DNA of 64,000 nt from Pigoraptor vietnamica (lineage: Eukaryota; Opisthokonta; Filasterea). Shown one piece after another: positions 47,877-64,000 of the stretch. Both the position numbers and the translations under genes were made by a program. The stretch covers positions 332 through 64,331 of the forward strand of contig CALSCQ010002712.1 in NCBI GenBank assembly GCA_943704525.1. Direction: 5' to 3'. Under the pieces are notes generated by a model. The model worked only from the letters and a program-made list of their open reading frames with translations. It was not told the DNA's origin and ran no database searches. The first letter of the stretch is position 1. Each line of letters opens with the position of its first letter.

Positions 47877-48626
47877 TCACGAACCGCCCGGCGGAAGTGT
47901 CAGTGGCGCAAGCGACCGCCCGTACTTTGCATTCAGTGCCCGCAGAACCGTCCATTCTGCGGCGTTCATCTGCGAGTGGGCCCACTGCATCAGCACAAAG
48001 CCGGTGCGATCGAAGACTGCGTGGAACGACAGTGTAACACACCTTGCGCCAATCGTCAAGTTCGCTGTGATCGTGGCCCATCAAGTGGCACAGACCATGC
48101 GTTACCAGCACTGCAAGCCTGTCTTGAAGGCACACACGATCCTCCTCGCACTGTTTGCGCACGTAACGGAGGCCGATAAACATATCTCCGAGTTCGTATG
48201 GCCCGTGTGCCGGCAGGTGACCACTAATCAAGTCCTGCGAATGGCCTTATCAGCGCCCGAAACACACGCTCATCCAAGCGTTACATATGATTAATCTCTG
48301 CATACCTCGTTCAATGGAAAGGAGAGAACGTCCGTCGGCCCGTCCACGCCGAGATGCTCCCGGTTGAGCCGCGCCATGCGTTCGTCTGACGACATGATGA
48401 TGTTGACGCTGAACTTGGCGAGATTGAGTGTCCCAATGCCGTCACATGCCTGGCGCAAAAAGAGAGCCCTCGACCATCCACACCCATGGCGTACGCCGGA
48501 AAACGAGAGGCGCACAATGCCCATAGTTCGAGCTTCGCTGCAACGCGATGCTTGACGGCGCCGGTTTTCAGGTTGCAATGTAACAACACAGTTGCTACGT
48601 GACGATTTAATTTCCGTTATTTCCAT
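47877..48626 (-). CDS. YBEY: YBEY, endoribonuclease-like rRNA maturation factor
   Basis: Four exons: 48626-48495, 48449-48306, 48234-48043, 47969-47877; 186 residues (human 167). YbeY is a metal-dependent factor for small-subunit rRNA maturation in bacteria; the animal protein works in mitochondria with the 11-type small-subunit proteins. Conserved parts: RLNREHLGVDGPTDVLSFPL, LGDMFIGLRYVRKQC, and the zinc motif HGLCHLMGHDH with the three histidines at the canonical spacing. The last residues (LTLPPGGS) resemble the human end. The N-terminal 44 residues fit only loosely and the start is uncertain. Its stop lies 36 bp from that of EED, so the 3' ends of the two transcripts almost certainly overlap. 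Confidence 0.93.
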
Positions 48627-48989
48627 ACAAATTCTAATACATAATAAAATTCTGCACCGTTGTATTCAAATTATTGGCCTGCCCACTGTATAGTAGATAT
48701 GCAATAAGTCAAATAGGCGAGTGCCGCCATGGCAACCCAACACAGCACCAGCCCGCAGCACACTTCCGACTCTCCTGTTTCTTCTTCGCATCCCTTGCAT
48801 CTTCATGCCACGTGCATGCTCGCGTACACGTGTGGAGAAGACTTTCCGCCACGTTGCTGCTTACTGTTAGCGAAACGCCCCGGCGGGATCCGCGTTGTTA
48901 TTGGGGCCGCGTGCGTGTGGGCGACTTGGGACGCGCCGTTAGAAGAGCTCGCTCACATCTCTTTTGCGCACTAAGCGCCGGCGTTGAGA
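48627..48989. promoter_or_regulatory. Divergent 5' interval of YBEY and CFAP52
   Basis: 363 bp. The YBEY side (about 48590-48715) is markedly AT-rich, with TACATAATAAAAT and a TATA-like patch. An 81-codon frame (48729-48974) precedes CFAP52 but has no family similarity. Bidirectional promoter inferred. Confidence 0.5.
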
Positions 48990-51724
48990 ATGGCGGAAGC
49001 CGCAACGAACGAAACGCTCTCTCTCGAGCTTAAGTCGACCGTGGGGTTCGGAGGTGAGTTCAGCATCTAGCACACAGAGGTTGTGGACTTATTGGAAGCG
49101 ACTCACGGAACGTATGGCGCCGTAGGCAACGTCCATGGCGGCCTCAACATTCACCCCGACAAGAAGCATGTCGTTTATCCGCTGGGTTCGACGGTGATTG
49201 TGCGTGAGATTGGCGATGGCCACAAGCAGGATTTTCTCCAGGGCCACACCAACACAGTCTCGTGCGTCGCCGTGTCGAAGAGCGGGAGCCTCATTGCTTC
49301 GGGGCAGGTCACACACATGGGTTTCCAGGTGCGTGCCTGTTCAACGGCATCGCTGTGATCTATTCTTCGCACAGTTCGACCGCTGCACTGCTTCGTAATC
49401 ATTCCGGCGCGCATGTAATTATTGTGCTGACACGTGTGTGTCTGGCACACTTCGGCAGGCGGAGATTATTGTGTGGGACTTTGCGACCCGCAAGCTCAAG
49501 TACAAGTTCTCGCTGCACAAGGTTAAGGTGCAGGCGCTCGCATTCTCGCCCAATGACAAGTACCTCGTCTCGCTCGGCGGCCAGGACGACAACTCGATCA
49601 TCGTGTGGGACCTCGCGCACGGCCACGCCATCTGCGGCTCGCCCGCTGCGAAGGAGAGCAGCGGTACGGCGCTTGCTGTGGCATACTCGAACGACAACGA
49701 CGACGTGTTCATTACTGGCGGCAGCTACACGCTTCGCGTGTGGGAGCTGGACCTCGCGAACCGTAAGATCCGCCCGACAGACTGCCAGCTGGGCCAGTTG
49801 AAGCGTGTCGTGCGCTGCATTGTCGTGGCGGACGACAACGAACACTTTTACTGCGGCACGACGAGCGGCGATGTGCTGCAGGTCAACCTTCGCTCGCGCC
49901 TCTTCAAGCACTCTGGGCCGCAGAAGGAGAAGTTGAGCATGGGCGTCCTCAGCCTCGCCGTGATTCCCAGCGGCGACATTATCGTCGGTGCTGGCGATGG
50001 CACTGTCGCCGTCATCAAGGCCGGCAGCCTCAAGTTTGGATCGTGAGTGTCGTGTTTCGCACGTGTCTATCTCTCTTTATGTAGTGCTATTGCTCTGCGT
50101 CCCATTCGGTAACTGTGGCCACGCTGTCTGACGTATTTCCGCGTGCACTTGCTATGCGCCCTCAAAGGTCGACGAAGCTTGACGGCGCCGTGACGTCCAT
50201 CTCGGCGCCGAGCGCCTGTGGCTCGTACTTTTTTGCCGGGACGTCGCAGTCGAACATCTATGAGATCACGTACTCGACGCTTGCTGCCTCCCTCAAGACC
50301 ACGTGCCACTACGACGTGATCAACGATGTCGCGTTCCCCTAGTGAGTAATGCACGCGTGTGGCGGCTGAGTGTATGTATGTGTGCGTGTGATATTGAACT
50401 GTTGCGAGTGCGTCCGCACCTTAGCTGACACGGACTCGATCACGTGCAGTGGCTACTCGGAGTGCTTTGCCACGTGCTCCGTCAACGACATTCGCGTGTG
50501 GAACGCGCGCGACAGCACTGAGCTCCTCCGCATCACTGTGCCCAATCTTGAGTGCCACGCCGTGTGCTTCACACCGGACGGCAAGACAATCGTCAGCGGT
50601 GCGTCGCGCGTGTGCAATGTGCGCAACAACCGCCATTTTTTCGCGGGTGTTTCCTTGAACTGTGGTGGCTGACTTGCGTTTGTGCCGTCGACAGGGTGGA
50701 ACGACGGCAAGATCCGCGCCTTTGCGCCTCAGTCGGGTCGTCTCGTGTACGTCATCCACGACGCGCACAACAAGGGCGTCACGGCGATTGCGTCGACGCA
50801 TGACTGCAAGCGGCTGATCTCTGGCGGTGGCGACGGGCAGGTCCGCGTGTGGCGCATTGGGCCGTCGACGCAGACGATGCTGGGTGCCATGAAGGAGCAC
50901 AAGGGTGCGTATTGCGTTTGCTTGTTTACAAGTGTCCGTCAGTTTATGCGTTTTGTCTCTTGTTCTCTCTATTGGACGCACACACGTTTTTGAAACGTTT
51001 TGGACATTTGCAGGCCTCGTGACGAGCATCTGCGTGAGGAACAACGACGCCGAGTGTGTGTCGTCGAGCAACGACGGCTCGTGCATCATCTGGGACCTCG
51101 AGCGATTCGTGCGCAACCAGGTCATGTTTGCCGCGACGATGTTCAAGTCTGTGTGCTACCACCCCGACGAGTGCCAGATTGTCACGGTCGGCACGGACCG
51201 CAAGGTGGGCATTGCGTCGCTAAACGAACCGCTGCGAAACTCACGTGCGTGTGCTCTCATTCTTCAGCGCGCTCATCTCTGCTTCTTGTCTCGCGCAGAT
51301 TGGCTACTGGGAGACGTTTGACGGCTCTCTCATCCGAGAACTCGAGGGTTCGCAGTCGAGCTCGCTCAACGGCCTCGCCGTGGCACCCGACGGCAACCAC
51401 TACGTCACGGGCGGCAACGACAAGCTCATCAAGGTGAGGAATTGGCTGCAGTTGCATATCGCCTCTTGCTGTGTAAAGAGCATGCAGTGCACACCTTGTG
51501 CGTCACGACAACGTCATCTCATTCCATGGCACTCGTCTTCAATGCAGGTGTGGAAGTACGACGAGGGCGAGGTCACGCACATTGGTGTCGGCCACAGCGG
51601 CGACATTCTCCGCGTGAAGGTGTGCCCCAACCAACGGCTCATCACATCGGTCAGCTCGGACGGCGCCATTTTCATCTGGAGCTACCCCTACCAGCGCCAG
51701 AAGTCGCAGCCTTCGTCCCGCTGA
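48990..51724 (+). CDS. CFAP52: CFAP52/WDR16, ciliary WD40 protein
   Basis: Nine exons: 48990-49053, 49126-49328, 49459-50042, 50168-50341, 50450-50598, 50695-50904, 51014-51204, 51299-51433, 51548-51724; 628 residues (human 620). CFAP52 is a microtubule inner protein of axonemal doublets. Two WD40 propellers are recognisable throughout: SGQVTHMGFQAEIIVWD, SLGGQDDNSIIVWD, NDIRVWNARD, ELLRITVPN, WNDGKIRAFAPQSGRL, ISGGGDGQVRVW, TDRKIGYWETFDG and VTGGNDKLIKVWKYDEGE with VTHIGVGHSG. Conservation is full length. Because this gene is tied to motile cilia, it implies a flagellated stage. It is the first gene in the window to break strict strand alternation on its 3' side. Confidence 0.97.
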
Positions 51725-52912
51725 GATCCCGCGCGCGCAAAGCCGTCTCCCGCACTGCCGTCGCGTCTTAATGTTGCCTGCATCAATTCTCTCTCTCTCT
51801 CTCTCTCTCGCTTAACTGTTTTTCGTGTTCTGCTTTTGGCGTCGCAAGCGTGGCGTTGCACCACTGTATAAAATCGGTGAGAAAGAAGAAAGTACCAAAC
51901 GAAGCCAAGGCAGTCGTTGAACTCGTTGTTGTTCTCCGCGACATTTAATCAGTCTATAATCCCGCAATTCGCACCCGAGCAAAACTATCGGCCGGTTTGC
52001 CGTCGACCTCACACTAACATTTGTTGGGCGTCGGGTACTGAGTTCTTGTCGTCCGCAATAGCTGTGGGAACTTGGTCGCGTCCCGTTTAGCCACTCTTGT
52101 TCCATTTACTCCATGCTTCGTTCTTCACGAACCCCCCAAAACCAGTTTCTCTCCAATGGCGGTCGGGAGTGCTGGTGCGCGCCCGCCCGCGTGCACGCAG
52201 ACACACGCGGGCAGACTTGTAGAACACGTTGTTCGAGCCGGTTTGCGGTGGCTGCGTCGTGATTGGACGCCCTTGACTATGGCACATTTCCATAGATTTG
52301 TCGATGGGTTCACTAAGGAAATGGCCATAGTGGCTGGTTTGTATGGAGGTCTGGTACTCGATGTCATTTAGGGTCCGAAAATGTGCGGTTGTCTTCGATC
52401 TGTATTGGCGGACTACTGGATATCTTCTTTTAAAAAATTGTAAGGAGTTAATTGCTGATAAGAATTATGTGAAAATGGGACGGTGCGACTTCTACTTTAT
52501 TACGAAATTGCAAAAACCTTTTAAGTCGAATTTTGAAAGCCCGAAATTGAATATACATTCAAATCGGAGTCATTAAGTACTAAAGTACTTCTATTACAGG
52601 GACGACAATGAATACATTTTGTATACAGCTTGTATTAAACCATGTGCCGCTTTTAAACTACTTAGTAACTGTATTTGAAATTATGTCAAAAACCGGTTTT
52701 TGGAGGGGCCGCCACCACACGCAACACCGCACACACAGCATATTCCAACAGGTTTCCATGGTCGTGTCATGTCCTCCTTGCCGTCTTTTCTTCAGCAAGA
52801 CGTTCGCTGAGTCCTGTGCACGAAGAACACCCTGCACATCCCTCTGTGGAACGGAAACGAAGCGTAAGGCAGCTTGCAGCGGTCTGAGGCCGCGTGCACA
52901 TCGCCACAAAAG
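51725..52912. other. Long intergenic region between CFAP52 and the ABCC gene
   Basis: 1.19 kb with no supported gene. It holds a CT run at 51788-51809, ordinary GC-rich sequence to about 52370, the AT-rich island listed separately, and the ABCC 5' flank. The 78-residue frame at 52343-52576 in the island looks like chance in AT-rich DNA. Confidence 0.6.
52372..52690. other. AT-rich island
   Basis: About 320 bp of strongly AT-rich sequence (TTTTAAAAAATTG, TTGAATATACATTC, AAGTACTAAAGTACTT) inside otherwise GC-rich DNA. Borders are fairly sharp. It could be an insertion of foreign or organellar DNA, a replication or matrix element, or a promoter; no coding similarity is seen. Confidence 0.6.
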
Positions 52913-58106
<5,194 letters not shown>

Positions 58107-58599
58107 TTTATGGTGTGAAAGTTGGCTTTCTGCCCTTTTGACTCTGCTCCTCTGCGTTGTTGTGCGTGCGCTCGACGGCGTTTCGCGAGGAGCTATGGCT
58201 GTGTCGCCGCTGGGCGTTTTTTCTTCTTAGTGTTCTGCGCAAGTTCTTCGCTTTTTGTGCGTGCGTGCGTGCGTGCGCGGGGTTTTCGTGCCTGCTGCGT
58301 GACTCTCTTCGGGTGCTGGCATCATGGTGTGTCTGCAAGGCGGGCCGTGGTGGGGTTGCTGTCCCCATTATGCGAAGTGCAAATGTAAGCGAGTGCACTG
58401 TGTCTCACGGCCGAATAATAGACACTGTGGAACTGAGTCTGGACACTGAAATGTTCCACGCGGCTCAGCACGCGCTCCGCACACCGAATAACACTGCTCC
58501 CATTCGCTGCTTTTTACAAGGCTGGCGTGAAGTTGGACCATAGGACAGCCGTGAAGGACCCGCAGTTCCCCACAGTTTCAGTCTTATTAGCTTCAGCAG
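58107..58599. other. Interval between the ABCC gene and the Mpv17-family gene
   Basis: 493 bp between same-strand genes, with a GTGC/GCGT run near 58258-58280. No gene seen; it should hold the ABCC 3' UTR and the next promoter. Confidence 0.5.
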
Positions 58600-60008
<1,409 letters not shown>

Positions 60009-60192
60009 GAATACATCACGTATGGCATGCACACACGCACAGCAGGACGCAGTCGAGTCGCTTTCTTCTTTACATTTTTACTACGACGCGAGACAGGCGC
60101 TCCGCTGCGACGTTCAACGCACGCACGCGACAGCGCATCCCCAATATTCAATTGGCTCTCTTGATGTCGCTCCGTGTCGTATTGGCGCATGC

Positions 60193-63100
60193 TCACACCG
60201 GGTCCTTCGTGATCGTGAACGACTCGATCAAGTGGCAGCCGCCCGACTGCGGCGAATACCAGAGCGGGTTGCGGCAGTGCGCCGTGAGGACGTCTCGCGC
60301 GCCCATGTCGCTGATGGCGGGCCACTCCTTCTGCACGCTGTTGATGCCAATCGCCTGGGGGAGACAGCGGCGAGGGTGCGTGCGTCAAACGGCATCCCAC
60401 AAAGCGGAGGCGCATAGAGACTCGGTTTGAAAACGCGCAATCCAACACACGCGCATTTGTGACTGTCGACAAGACAAGCAGCAAACACAGCACAGAGTTG
60501 GCCATATCGTTCGCATTGCACATGAGCCACTCACATATACGGTGAGCGTGTGGTTCGTCGGGTCGATTCGCATGCGCACGAAGCTCTTGTAGTCCTCAAT
60601 CTTGAGCGCGGCAAACGAGTCGTTGTCGTGCTTCCCCGCTATCCCGGCGAACGTCAGGTACACGCCCATAATCATCGGACCCCCGAACAGCCCAAACAGA
60701 AACACGAGGACCTTGACCCATAGCTGGTGGTACACGCGTATCAGTCGTATCGCGTGATATCGGGGCAGGAGCACGGCATAGAACATGTAGTGGCCCGTCG
60801 CCGCCATCATCATGTGTGCGGCCGCGTGGAAGAACCCTATCAGCACGCCCCACAGCCGCGTGCGCTGTCCAATGTCCGTGAAGAAGCCGAGCACCGTCCA
60901 CGCGATGAGAAAGATCGTCGACGACAGCGGCGACGCAAGCACGGCCGCGGCGAGGGCCTCTGCCGCGCTGCCGAGCTCGACGCGCTTCGCAGCTTCCGCG
61001 GCCGCTGCTGCCACCGACGCGACGCCAGACACGATGGGATCCGTACCGCACGCGTCGGGGTCGGCCGCGCACATGGCCATGGCGTCTTCGGACGGCGGCG
61101 CCACCTGGCACCGGTCCCAGATGTCGGCGGCCTGGAAGCCCATCGCGAGGAGCCATACCGCGCCAGTGACAAACCCAAAGCTGAAGTTCTTGAAGATGAA
61201 CGAGATGGCGGCGAGCGAGTAGCGGAAGGAAATCTGGCTCGACGGGTACACGCTGCGGAGGTCGCAGTCCTTTGGCCGTCGCGTCGTCCCGGACACCTTG
61301 ATGCGCGGCTCGAGAATGTGTGTTGGGTGAAGGAAGGCACTGCGTGTGGGCGAGGATTAGTGAACGCTCAATGTGCATGAAAGCACAACAATCGAGCCGA
61401 GCGTCAACGCACCCTCCGCCGCCGCACACGACGAGCTGCAGGTTGCCGTCGACGCGCTCGTATCGGCTGTAGTTGTGCAAGTCGCCCGCAAGAAGGAGGC
61501 GCAGGCGATCGCCGATCATCTTCTCAAAGAGGTACGTGATGGCCTCGCGCGGCTCACCGTCAAGGATCCAAAAGGGCCGGTGCATCGACTGAACGGGCGC
61601 CGTTTCAGCACACCAAAACAGCAGCTTCAAACACACGCGAACGGCCACACGTACTGGTGCGCTATCCTACAGAAATGACTGCGCCTGCAACAAGCACTGC
61701 AACAAACAGAAAGAAGAGTGGAAACACGCAAGCGCGAGGATCTGTGGGACAGCACGCACACGCATACGCACCACGATGACCCTGTCCGTGCGCGGCATCG
61801 ACTCTGTAATGTCCCTAAAGTACTTGAGCTGTGCGTCGTCAATGTCGTACGTGAGCTGGTCGTCGATGCCAAACAGCCACCACCCGTCCGGCAGCCGCAG
61901 CGCAAAGTAGCTGTGTCGCTGGGGAAGCACCCAGCCGCCCAACCGCGTGCCGCCGCAGATGAGCCGCCGAAACGCGACGAGGCCGTCGAGCCAGTCGTGG
62001 TTCCCGGGGATGGCGTAGGCGTGCGGGTACGCAGGGTCGGGGATACCGGGATTGTCAAAGAAGGATTTGGACTCGCGCTCCGACCACAGGGCTGCGGCAC
62101 AGGCAAATTACGGAGTGATCAGCAACGCAGGTGCGAGTGACATGGCCGGGCGCCAGAGAAAAACAACGGACACAGTGGAGAACGCGCATCGCTTCTTCTG
62201 CAACGTGTATGGGGCAGGTGCGACGAATGCTTTGCTCGCATACCGTGCTTGTACGGCTCGACAAAGCGCGCCTGGTAGTTGCGCGGCGAGGGATCCGGAT
62301 AACAGAGGTCGCCGCCGAGAACAAGCACCTTGCCGCGCTCGAGGTACATGTGCGGTCGCCCGTCAATGCCCGCGTCTGCACACAGAGTCGTGAAAGTGAG
62401 CGACACTGGCATCGGATATGACTGTCACGCACACATTTCAGCGCTCTCGCACACCCACCAGGCACGGTCACTTTCAGGTGCGGCTGCGCGAGCGCGCGCG
62501 CCACGGAGAACGTCGGGTTCCACCCGTCACCCGTGTCCGCGGTGAAGTCAATGTAAAACTCGTTCTTCCCTTCCTCCAATTCGTAGCTGTGCCACGGCGT
62601 CTTCTCGGCACCGGACACGCGCTGTCCGCCAGTCGCTAGTGGCAAGAGCTGCGTGCGAGAGTTGGACGGCTGCAGGGGCGGCGGCCCAGTGAAGGCCTCC
62701 GCCAGCGACAACAATGGGCGCTCCGCCATGGGAGGAGGGGACGAAATGAGCGGCTTGCCGCCGTAGATGCCGAGATCTTCGCGCATCGATTCGACTTGGT
62801 CGACGAGCGCGTAAAGCGGCCGCGTGTCTGTGCGCTCGCCGATGCATATTGTCACGAAAATGTTCACTATGGTCGAGAGGAGACTCACGGGATCGAACCT
62901 GCGGCGACAAAGTCCGTGCTCACGTAAGATTCCCACTGGTCAAAGAAAAGGAGAGTGTTGCATGGAGATATTGCACAAACATACCATTGGGCCATGGGCA
63001 TGTGCGCCACACGCTTGACGCGAAGTCCCCATTCTTCGGGCGTGCGCTGGAGGATTTTGAGGCGGAGATCCGACGGAGTGTTCGAAATGATGAGCCTGCC

Positions 63101-63372
63101 CAACGCATAACCATTGAGTGAGCCTACAGCGTGAAGGGCCTGCAATAGAAAAACCACATAGCTATCGAGCGACAAAACGACCGTGCGCATACGCACTTTT
63201 GGATGGCGTTGAAGTGGCGCTCACGCTCTGCATCCTCCTCCTCGTCGGGCAAATAGGGGTTGAGGACGGCGAGACCGGGGTCGACGCGGCCAATCTGCCT
63301 GAAGCCGGTGAAGGAGCCGCGGTGCCCCATGGCCGCCGCCATCGTCCGCTCGCCCTTGTGCGGCGACGCCAT
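60193..63372 (-). CDS. Polytopic membrane calcineurin-like metallophosphoesterase
   Basis: Eight exons: 63372-63193, 63139-62985, 62898-62459, 62375-62244, 62091-61772, 61588-61413, 61339-60535, 60354-60193; 789 residues. A first hydrophobic span (SLLSTIVNIFVTICI) lies near residue 120. The metallophosphoesterase domain covers about 265-480 with its metal motifs: GGDLCYPD (279-286), GNHDW (332-336), HRPFW (412-416) and GDLHNY (444-449). It is followed by the GGGGAFLHPTH element. The last 300 residues hold at least four membrane spans (for example VWLLAMGF, IFLIAWTVLGFF, HYMFYAVLL, VLVFLFGLFGG) and a soluble tail. The phosphatase chemistry is firm; substrate and compartment are unknown. The first donor (TGC|GTATGC) was set by phase. 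Its start is separated from a plus-strand CA repeat by about 95 bp. Confidence 0.88.
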
Positions 63373-63460
63373 GACGACGGCTGCGCAGGGGTGCACGCAG
63401 CAGCACACACACCAATAGCGACTGCTCCGAACTTCGGGACGGCTTCGCAAGGATGCACGC

Positions 63461-63464
<4 letters not shown>

Positions 63465-63527
<63 letters not shown>

Positions 63528-63534
63528 AGAGAGA
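63465..63534 (-). repeat. CA/GA microsatellite upstream of the metallophosphoesterase
   Basis: About 30 CA units then five GA units on the plus strand, thus GT on the sense strand of the gene to its left. It lies in the 5' flank, a 5' UTR or a non-coding first intron. Confidence 0.9.
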
Positions 63535-64000
63535 CAGTGACTGCTCAGTGGCCCACGGCCTTCGAAGGGACGGCTGGCGAGAAAGAAAGAAAAGCGCCAA
63601 CGTATGTTGCTGCCACATCTCGCAGCTCAGCTGTTTCCGGGTTTTGGGTCAGTTTACGGAACTCCCACCATACACGCGCCTGTTTGTCAGCCACTGAATT
63701 GCCGAGACCTCGGTCACGCCACAAATTCACGTGACATCACGTGAAATTCGAAACTCGTAAACAGTATTTATTGCGCATGTGGACAGTCATACATTTTTCA
63801 TAGTGAGCCGCATTTATATTCGTTTCCCGCCATTTTTCTTCTACGCGCGTTTTGGCGGGAGAGCGGCTCACCCCCACAACACACTTCAACGTCAAAACGA
63901 ATCGTGCCACTGCAAGCGCAATCGGCCGCGAGTACCACATAGATCCACGTGAAACGACAGTTCGCCACACGCGCTCTCGACTCAGAGTCACAGCTCCACT
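63535..64000. promoter_or_regulatory. Right-edge intergenic region with paired E-boxes and E2F-like sites
   Basis: 466 bp without a supported gene. TTCACGTGACATCACGTGAA at 63726-63745 holds two CACGTG E-boxes 10 bp apart, one helical turn. TTTCCCGCC at 63823-63831 and TTTTGGCGGGA at 63850-63860 are E2F-like sites in opposite orientation 19 bp apart. It is probably the promoter of the metallophosphoesterase, of a gene beyond the window, or of both. Confidence 0.5.

Noticed and set aside
48729-48974. 81-codon plus-strand frame just upstream of CFAP52
   Set aside because: No similarity, composition unlike neighbouring genes, and it lies in the divergent promoter; at most an upstream ORF.
52343-52576. 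78-codon frame in the AT-rich island
   Set aside because: No similarity, no splice or promoter support; stops are scarce only by chance.

Overview
This is nuclear DNA from a GC-rich, intron-containing eukaryote, most likely a flagellated unicellular relative of animals (Holozoa). The evidence is the gene content. There is a full-length ryanodine receptor with the animal domain order, a PTB-domain adaptor carrying repeated tyrosine motifs, a WDCP homologue, SZRD1, ZZZ3 and an EED (PRC2) homologue. CFAP52, a ciliary protein, argues for a flagellum. The genus cannot be fixed from sequence alone. Introns are mostly 65-250 nt with GT-AG borders. I rebuilt about 104 of them by reading frame, phase and protein-family continuity; all exon borders are inferences without transcript data.

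Layout: 19 protein genes were found, most recognised by family. In order they are ZZZ3 (-, runs off the left edge), a KH-KH-PLD6 fusion (+), an unrecognised gene (-), WDCP (+), ERCC1 (-), PIGQ (+), a RhoGDI (-), SRP68 (+), COQ7 (-), a PTB/YxxP/zinc-ribbon adaptor (+), SZRD1 (-), a ryanodine receptor (+, 16.3 kb), UBE2J1 (-), EED (+), YBEY (-), CFAP52 (+), an ABCC/MRP transporter (+), an Mpv17/PMP22 protein (+) and a polytopic membrane metallophosphoesterase (-). The first sixteen genes alternate strands without exception. They form eight head-to-head pairs sharing short 5' intervals (mostly 350-500 bp) and meeting tail to tail with short 3' gaps.

Functionally this is mostly housekeeping and signalling: chromatin (ZZZ3, EED), DNA repair (ERCC1), GPI-anchor synthesis (PIGQ), SRP and ERAD (SRP68, UBE2J1), mitochondria (COQ7, YBEY, Mpv17 family), Ca2+ release (RyR), Rho control (RhoGDI), tyrosine signalling (PTB adaptor) and the cilium (CFAP52). 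There is no operon-like functional grouping.

The most unusual items are these. (1) One polypeptide combines two KH domains with a Zucchini/PLD6 nuclease-type domain, joining features that animals split between TDRKH and PLD6 in the piRNA pathway. (2) A tandem duplication of the ZZZ3/KH-PLD bidirectional promoter left one working gene in each copy. (3) The PTB adaptor has a Cas-like tyrosine-motif region and a C-terminal zinc ribbon. (4) The RyR has two complete EF-hand loops and an 8.6-kb exon. (5) Gene strands alternate strictly. (6) Long GT microsatellites lie on the sense strand of introns.

I saw no tRNA, rRNA, CRISPR array, transposon, retroelement or virus-like element.
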